The notes beneath the pieces are model-generated. The model saw nothing but the letters and a program-made list of their open reading frames with translations, was not told where the DNA came from and did not search any database. From Actinomycetota bacterium (GTDB taxonomy: Bacteria; Actinomycetota; Actinomycetes; S36-B12; UBA5976), in the NCBI GenBank assembly GCA_947452765.1, contig CANGDR010000001.1, positions 36,499-100,498 of the forward strand: 64,000 nt of DNA, given 5' to 3'. The position numbers and the translations under genes were made by a program. Positions within the stretch are counted from its first letter, which is position 1; each line of letters opens with the position of its first letter. Positions 59,728 through 64,000 of this stretch are shown here, in pieces.

Positions 59728-60171
59728 GTGCGCACGTACTCACCAAAGCCAGGCGATGTGAATCGCGAATGGCATGTTATCGATGCAACTGACGTTGTTC
59801 TTGGACGTCTAGCATCACAGGTTGCTGTGCTGCTGCGCGGAAAGCATAAGCCAATTTTTGCACCACACGTTGATACTGGCGACTTTGTAATCGTCATCAA
59901 TGCCGAAAAGATTGCTCTATCCGGCCAGAAGCGCGACCAGAAGATGGATTACCGTCACTCTGGTTTCCCAGGCGGCCTTCGCGCAACGAACTACGCAGAG
60001 TTGCTAGAAACTAACCCACGTCGCGCCATTGAAAAGGCTGTCAAGGGAATGCTTCCGCACAACAAGTTGAGCGACGTCTTGATCACCAAGCTAAAGGTTT
60101 ACGCAGGCGATGCCCATCCGCATTCTGCCCAGAACCCAAAGCCATTCGAGATCACTCAGGTAGCGCAGTAA
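59728..60171 (+). CDS. rplM: 50S ribosomal protein L13
   Basis: L13 is an early 50S assembly protein. The 147-residue protein has [20 protein letters not shown] and [19 protein letters not shown]. The GTG at 59728 follows AAGAAGG and gives the family length; the frame from 59644 would begin at the promoter and is rejected. It heads rplM-rpsI-glmM-glmS. Confidence 0.97.
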   Translation: MRTYSPKPGDVNREWHVIDATDVVLGRLASQVAVLLRGKHKPIFAPHVDTGDFVIVINAEKIALSGQKRDQKMDYRHSGFPGGLRATNYAELLETNPRRAIEKAVKGMLPHNKLSDVLITKLKVYAGDAHPHSAQNPKPFEITQVAQ

Positions 60172-60208
60172 GCGCTCGCGGATAAAAGAATTTTTGAAGG
60201 GAAACATA

Positions 60209-60718
60209 ATGACCGAAAACGAAGCAGGCGCAGTAGACGTGGTAGATGTCGAAGGTGTTGAAGAAGAATTAACTGAATACACCTCAGAGACTCCAGCCGC
60301 AGCTGTCCGCGAACCACGTAAGGCACCAGACACACCTGGTGCTGCAACTGGTCGTCGCAAGGAAGCTGTTGCGCGCGTGCGCATCGTTCCAGGCACCGGT
60401 CGTTGGACTATCAACGGTCGCACCCTTGAGGGTTACTTCCCTAACAAAGTGCACCAGCAGTTGGTAAACGATCCATTTAAGACTCTCAACTTCGAAGGTG
60501 CTTACGATGTAATCGCCCGTATCGATGGTGGCGGCATTTCCGGTCAGGCTGGCGCATTGCGTCTAGGCGTGGCTCGTTGCTTGAATGCGATCGATGTTGA
60601 AGGTAACCGTGGCGACCTTAAGAAGGCTGGCTTCCTTACTCGTGATGCACGCATCAAGGAACGTAAGAAGTACGGTCTGAAGAAGGCACGTAAGGCTCCG
60701 CAATACTCAAAGCGTTAA
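60209..60718 (+). CDS. rpsI: 30S ribosomal protein S9 with acidic N-terminal extension
   Basis: S9's C-terminal arm contacts the P-site tRNA. The core has [21 protein letters not shown] and ends [12 protein letters not shown], with the essential final arginine. About 45 acidic residues ([20 protein letters not shown]) precede it, so the protein is 169 residues. The ATG at 60209 follows GAAGGG; an in-frame TTG at 60194 is less likely. Confidence 0.97.
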   Translation: MTENEAGAVDVVDVEGVEEELTEYTSETPAAAVREPRKAPDTPGAATGRRKEAVARVRIVPGTGRWTINGRTLEGYFPNKVHQQLVNDPFKTLNFEGAYDVIARIDGGGISGQAGALRLGVARCLNAIDVEGNRGDLKKAGFLTRDARIKERKKYGLKKARKAPQYSKR

Positions 60719-60721
60719 TCC

Positions 60722-62086
60722 ATGTCGGGCCGACTGTTTGGCACCGATGGCGTTCGCGGTTTGGCGAACGGACTGCTTACTGCTGAACTAGCAACAACAC
60801 TTGGTGTTGCTGCTGCGCAAGTTCTTGGTGAGCGTGGCGAATTTTCCGAACACACTAGCGACCGTCCGTTTGCCATTGTTGGCAGAGATCCCCGCGCCAG
60901 TGGAGAGTTTTTACAGTCCGCAGTTAGTGCAGGGCTGGCTAGTGCTGGTGTTGATGTAATTGATGTAGGTGTAATTCCTACGCCAGCCGTTGCGTACCTA
61001 ACTGATCTCACCGGCGCAGATTTGGGCGTTGTGCTCTCGGCTTCGCATAATGCAATGCCAGACAACGGTATTAAATTCTTTGCGCGCGGTGGAGTAAAGC
61101 TCGATGATGCAATTGAAGATGCGATCGAAGCACACTTGAAAATTGTTAGCGATCTACCAACTGGATCTGGCGTTGGTCGAATTCGAAGTGACTATGACTT
61201 AGTTGAAAAATACATTCATCATTTGAATTCGAGTATTACCAATTCACTTGATGGCTTGAAAGTTGTGGTTGACGGTGCAAACGGCGCTGCATCTCTTGTC
61301 GGGCCAGAAGCACTTCGTCGAGCCGGAGCCCAAGTAATCACAATTCATTGTGAGCCAGATGGTTACAACATAAACGAAAATTGTGGCTCAACCCATATGG
61401 GTGACTTGTTCAAGGCAGTTAAGGAGTACGGAGCAGATCTAGGCATCGCACATGATGGAGATGCCGATCGTTGCTTGGCCGTTGATTCAGCCGGTGAATT
61501 TGTTGATGGTGATCAAATTTTGGCGATCTTGGCGGCGGGCAGAAAGTCTCGCGGTGAATTAGTGGGCAACACAGTTGTAGCAACCGTGATGTCGAATCTT
61601 GGCTTCAACATTGCAATGCGTGAACATGGAATCGAAGTCATCTCTGCAGCTGTTGGTGACCGTTATGTCCTTGAAGAAATGCGGATTGGTGGCTTCACAA
61701 TCGGCGGCGAACAAAGTGGTCACGTGGTGCTGAGTGAATTTGCCACGACAGGTGACGGCGCACTAACTGCCCTTCATTTGATGTCGGAAATGAAGCGCAC
61801 TGAGAAGTCACTAGCCGAACTTGCTGGATTAGTTAACCGATTGCCACAGGTACTGATTAATGTTCCTAACGTCGACAAAGCCGCAGTAGTGAAAAAAGAA
61901 GTTTCCAGTGCAGTGTCGGCGGCAGAGTCAGCGCTTGGTGAGACTGGTCGGGTGCTGCTGCGCCCGAGTGGAACTGAACCACTGATTCGAGTGATGGTTG
62001 AAGCTACTACGGCAGAACAGGCGCAGTTAGTCGCCCAAGAACTCGCTGCAGTTGTAGCTGCGCATTGCGCTATTGCCCAACGATAG
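60722..62086 (+). CDS. glmM: Phosphoglucosamine mutase
   Basis: GlmM converts glucosamine-6-phosphate to glucosamine-1-phosphate for UDP-GlcNAc. The 454-residue protein has the start [13 protein letters not shown], the phosphoserine S108 in [17 protein letters not shown], the metal loop DGDADRC and the phosphate-binding [14 protein letters not shown]. The next gene, glmS, makes its substrate. Confidence 0.97.
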   Translation: MSGRLFGTDGVRGLANGLLTAELATTLGVAAAQVLGERGEFSEHTSDRPFAIVGRDPRASGEFLQSAVSAGLASAGVDVIDVGVIPTPAVAYLTDLTGADLGVVLSASHNAMPDNGIKFFARGGVKLDDAIEDAIEAHLKIVSDLPTGSGVGRIRSDYDLVEKYIHHLNSSITNSLDGLKVVVDGANGAASLVGPEALRRAGAQVITIHCEPDGYNINENCGSTHMGDLFKAVKEYGADLGIAHDGDADRCLAVDSAGEFVDGDQILAILAAGRKSRGELVGNTVVATVMSNLGFNIAMREHGIEVISAAVGDRYVLEEMRIGGFTIGGEQSGHVVLSEFATTGDGALTALHLMSEMKRTEKSLAELAGLVNRLPQVLINVPNVDKAAVVKKEVSSAVSAAESALGETGRVLLRPSGTEPLIRVMVEATTAEQAQLVAQELAAVVAAHCAIAQR

Positions 62087-62095
62087 ACTCGTACT

Positions 62096-63937
62096 ATGTG
62101 CGGAATCGTTGGATATGTTGGACCGCAGCAAGCTCAAACTGTAGTTATCGAGGGTTTGCGTCGCTTGGAGTACCGAGGCTATGACTCAGCCGGTATTGCG
62201 ATTGTGGCAACCGGTTCGATTGAAACCCGCAAGAAAGCCGGCAAGTTAGCCAACCTCGAAGCTGAGTTAGCTGAGAGTCCAATTTCTGCATCGCACACTG
62301 GAATCGGCCACACTCGTTGGGCAACTCACGGGGCCCCAAATGACGTCAACGCCCATCCACATGTGAGCGAAGATGGCTCAATTGCCGTCATCCATAACGG
62401 GATCATAGAAAACTTTGCACTACTGCGCGACAAGTTAATTGCCGATGGTGTCACACTCCGTAGCCAAACGGATACAGAAGTCGTAGCACACCTGCTTTCA
62501 CGCCAAATGAAGTCAACTCCAGGATTAGCGGATGCGCTGCGTGAAGTCAGTCAGACTCTCACTGGAGCATTCACTCTGGTTGTAGTTCATGCGGATAGTC
62601 CTGATGTTGTTGTGGCCGCAAGACGAAATTCACCGCTTGTCGTGGGTCGAGGAGTAGGCGAGAACTTCTTGGCATCAGATGTTGCAGCCTTTATTGCGCA
62701 CACCCGAAATGCCATCGAACTTGGTCAAGATCAAATTGTTGAGATCACTCCTGACTCAATTACGGTAACTGATTTCTTTGGAAAGCCAGCCGAGTACACC
62801 GAATATGAAGTTACTTGGGATGCTGCCGCTGCCGAAAAGGGTGGCTTCGATTTATTCATGCTTAAAGAAATTGCCGAGCAGCCAAAAGCTGTCGCTGACA
62901 CTTTGCTTGGGCGCATTGATGCTTCCGGAAAAGTTACTTTGGCAGATCTCGGACTCGATGACTCCTACTTGAAATCAATCGACAAAATAATAATTACTGC
63001 CTGCGGTACCGCCTACCACTCAGGACTGATTGCTAAATACGCAATTGAGCACTGGACTCGAATTCCGTGTGAAGTTGAATTAGCCAGCGAATTCAGATAC
63101 CGCGATCCAATTCTCACCCCAACCACGCTGGTAGTAGCTATTAGTCAGTCCGGTGAAACTATGGACACCTTGATGGCAATGCGTTATGCGCGCGAACAAG
63201 GTGCAAAAGTACTTGCAATCTGTAATAGCAACGGATCAACGATTCCACGCGAAAGCGATGCGGTAATTTACACGCATGCTGGTCCAGAAATTGCAGTTGC
63301 ATCCACCAAGGCGTTCTTAACCCAAATTGTTGCCTGCTATTTATTTGCTATGTATTTGGCACAAACCCGCGGGACTGGTTTTGGCGACGACGCTGCCACG
63401 ATCGCCTTGGAACTAAGTGACATGCCGAACTTGATTGACTTAGTGCTCGACACATCGGCTGGTGTAAAAGAGATTGCAAAGATATTGATCGACAAGCAAT
63501 CAGTTCTTTTCTTAGGCCGAAGCGTTGGTTTCCCAGTTGCCCTCGAAGGCGCCTTAAAACTAAAAGAACTTGCTTACATGCATGCCGAAGGTTTTGCAGC
63601 AGGCGAACTAAAACATGGCCCGATCGCTTTAATCGAAGAAGGTATTCCCGTCTTCGTAGTGGTTCCACCACAAGATGATGAACTCCATGACAAGATCGTT
63701 TCCAATATTCAAGAAGTGCGAGCTCGTGGAGCTCTAACAATTGTCTTAGCTGAAGAAGGCGACGAATCGATCAATGAATTCTCCGACCATATAATTCGGT
63801 TACCAAAGTGCCCCGCGCTTATGCAGCCTTTGGTTGCAACAGTTCCACTCCAGATTTTCTCGTGCGAGATGGCCACCGTTAAGGGGTACGACGTTGATCA
63901 GCCAAGGAACTTGGCGAAGAGTGTGACAGTTGAATAA
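62096..63937 (+). CDS. glmS: Glucosamine-6-phosphate synthase (isomerising)
   Basis: GlmS makes glucosamine-6-phosphate from fructose-6-phosphate and glutamine, the first step to cell-wall amino sugars. The 613-residue protein has the nucleophile Cys2 (MCGIVGYVG), GHTRWATHGAPN, and two SIS domains (TACGTAYHSGLIAKY; GRSVGFPVALEGALKLKELA) and ends NLAKSVTVE. It follows glmM by 9 bases. Its 3' end is repeated just downstream. No glmS ribozyme is visible. Confidence 0.97.
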   Translation: MCGIVGYVGPQQAQTVVIEGLRRLEYRGYDSAGIAIVATGSIETRKKAGKLANLEAELAESPISASHTGIGHTRWATHGAPNDVNAHPHVSEDGSIAVIHNGIIENFALLRDKLIADGVTLRSQTDTEVVAHLLSRQMKSTPGLADALREVSQTLTGAFTLVVVHADSPDVVVAARRNSPLVVGRGVGENFLASDVAAFIAHTRNAIELGQDQIVEITPDSITVTDFFGKPAEYTEYEVTWDAAAAEKGGFDLFMLKEIAEQPKAVADTLLGRIDASGKVTLADLGLDDSYLKSIDKIIITACGTAYHSGLIAKYAIEHWTRIPCEVELASEFRYRDPILTPTTLVVAISQSGETMDTLMAMRYAREQGAKVLAICNSNGSTIPRESDAVIYTHAGPEIAVASTKAFLTQIVACYLFAMYLAQTRGTGFGDDAATIALELSDMPNLIDLVLDTSAGVKEIAKILIDKQSVLFLGRSVGFPVALEGALKLKELAYMHAEGFAAGELKHGPIALIEEGIPVFVVVPPQDDELHDKIVSNIQEVRARGALTIVLAEEGDESINEFSDHIIRLPKCPALMQPLVATVPLQIFSCEMATVKGYDVDQPRNLAKSVTVE

Positions 63938-63985
63938 CCAACGCAGTTGTGTGTTCAACCAATTGGAACAGTTGAATAACCAACG
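63926..63985 (+). repeat. Copy of the glmS 3' end
   Basis: ACAGTTGAATAACCAACG (63926-63943) spans the last three codons and stop of glmS; it recurs exactly at 63968-63985, period 42. A degenerate form may lie between them (CAGTTG 63944-63949 and AACCAA 63957-63962). Confidence 0.9.
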
Positions 63986-63996
63986 GAGAAATCTGC

Positions 63997-64000
63997 ATGG
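63997..64000 (+). CDS. Possible start of the next gene, cut by the window edge
   Basis: ATG at 63997-63999 is preceded by GGAG (63985-63988) with an 8-base spacing. Nothing of the product can be read. In many actinobacteria acpS or an NAD(P)HX gene follows glmS, but that is only a guess. Confidence 0.3.

Noticed and set aside
1..64000. CRISPR arrays, insertion sequences or prophage genes
   Set aside because: No regularly spaced repeats, transposase, integrase or phage structural gene was seen; the HTH protein at 17875 is more likely a regulator than a phage excisionase.

Overview
The window is a 64 kb chromosomal segment from a bacterium of the phylum Actinomycetota. Several signs support this: a mycothiol S-conjugate amidase next to a DUF4307 protein and greA; an Rv3235-family gene beside secA; a TTG-started rpoB opening with Ala-Ala-Ser-Arg; an RpoC with the actinobacterial coiled-coil insertion; GTG starts on many core genes; and tRNA-Trp directly before secE. 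Base composition looks slightly below 50 % GC by eye, and spacing is tight, which fits a streamlined lineage such as the freshwater Nanopelagicales (acI) group. That placement is an inference.

Layout. Positions 1-9472 hold housekeeping and accessory genes: msrA (cut by the left edge), a threonine dehydratase/MFS pair, a DrrAB-type ABC exporter, the greA-DUF4307-mca block, a SURF1 protein and a cation-efflux transporter. Positions 9479-13605 carry an MMPL transporter and a secreted SpoIID/LytB protein. secA follows (13815-16538), then a little-characterised module (16541-20076): an Rv3235-family protein, an unknown 187-residue protein, an excisionase-type HTH protein, a membrane-anchored SAF protein and a CpaE/TadZ-like ATPase with an eroded Walker A motif. 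Its spacers contain a pair of inverted DnaA-box sequences and an inverted repeat. An aminotransferase separates this module from the information-processing block.

From 21450 to 55546 the order is tRNA-Trp, secE, nusG, rplK, rplA, L10 leader, rplJ, rplL, rpoB, rpoC, two unrelated genes, rpsL, rpsG, fusA, tuf, then the complete S10/spc/alpha series from rpsJ to rplQ, including secY, adk, map, infA and a 37-codon rpmJ. After it come truA, an ABC-F gene, an ABM-domain gene, a divergent serine hydrolase, and rplM-rpsI-glmM-glmS. The genes are overwhelmingly ordinary; the interest lies between them.

The most unusual signals are: (1) three genes (rplL, the ABM gene, glmS) are each followed by a short copy of their own 3' end including the stop codon; in rplL this copy accompanies a perfect 15-bp hairpin over the stop codon; (2) the rpsL leader carries two motifs that match universally conserved stretches of 16S rRNA around the decoding site, in the same order, beside the gene for S12, which binds there; (3) the rpsL and rplM promoters share an extended 12-base -35 region and an identical spacer length; (4) the rpsM operon has a 157-nt leader with competing hairpins; (5) a near-perfect 19-bp hairpin lies inside the first codons of truA; (6) the secA-linked SAF/CpaE-like module. 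Computation and experiment are needed to decide which of these are functional.
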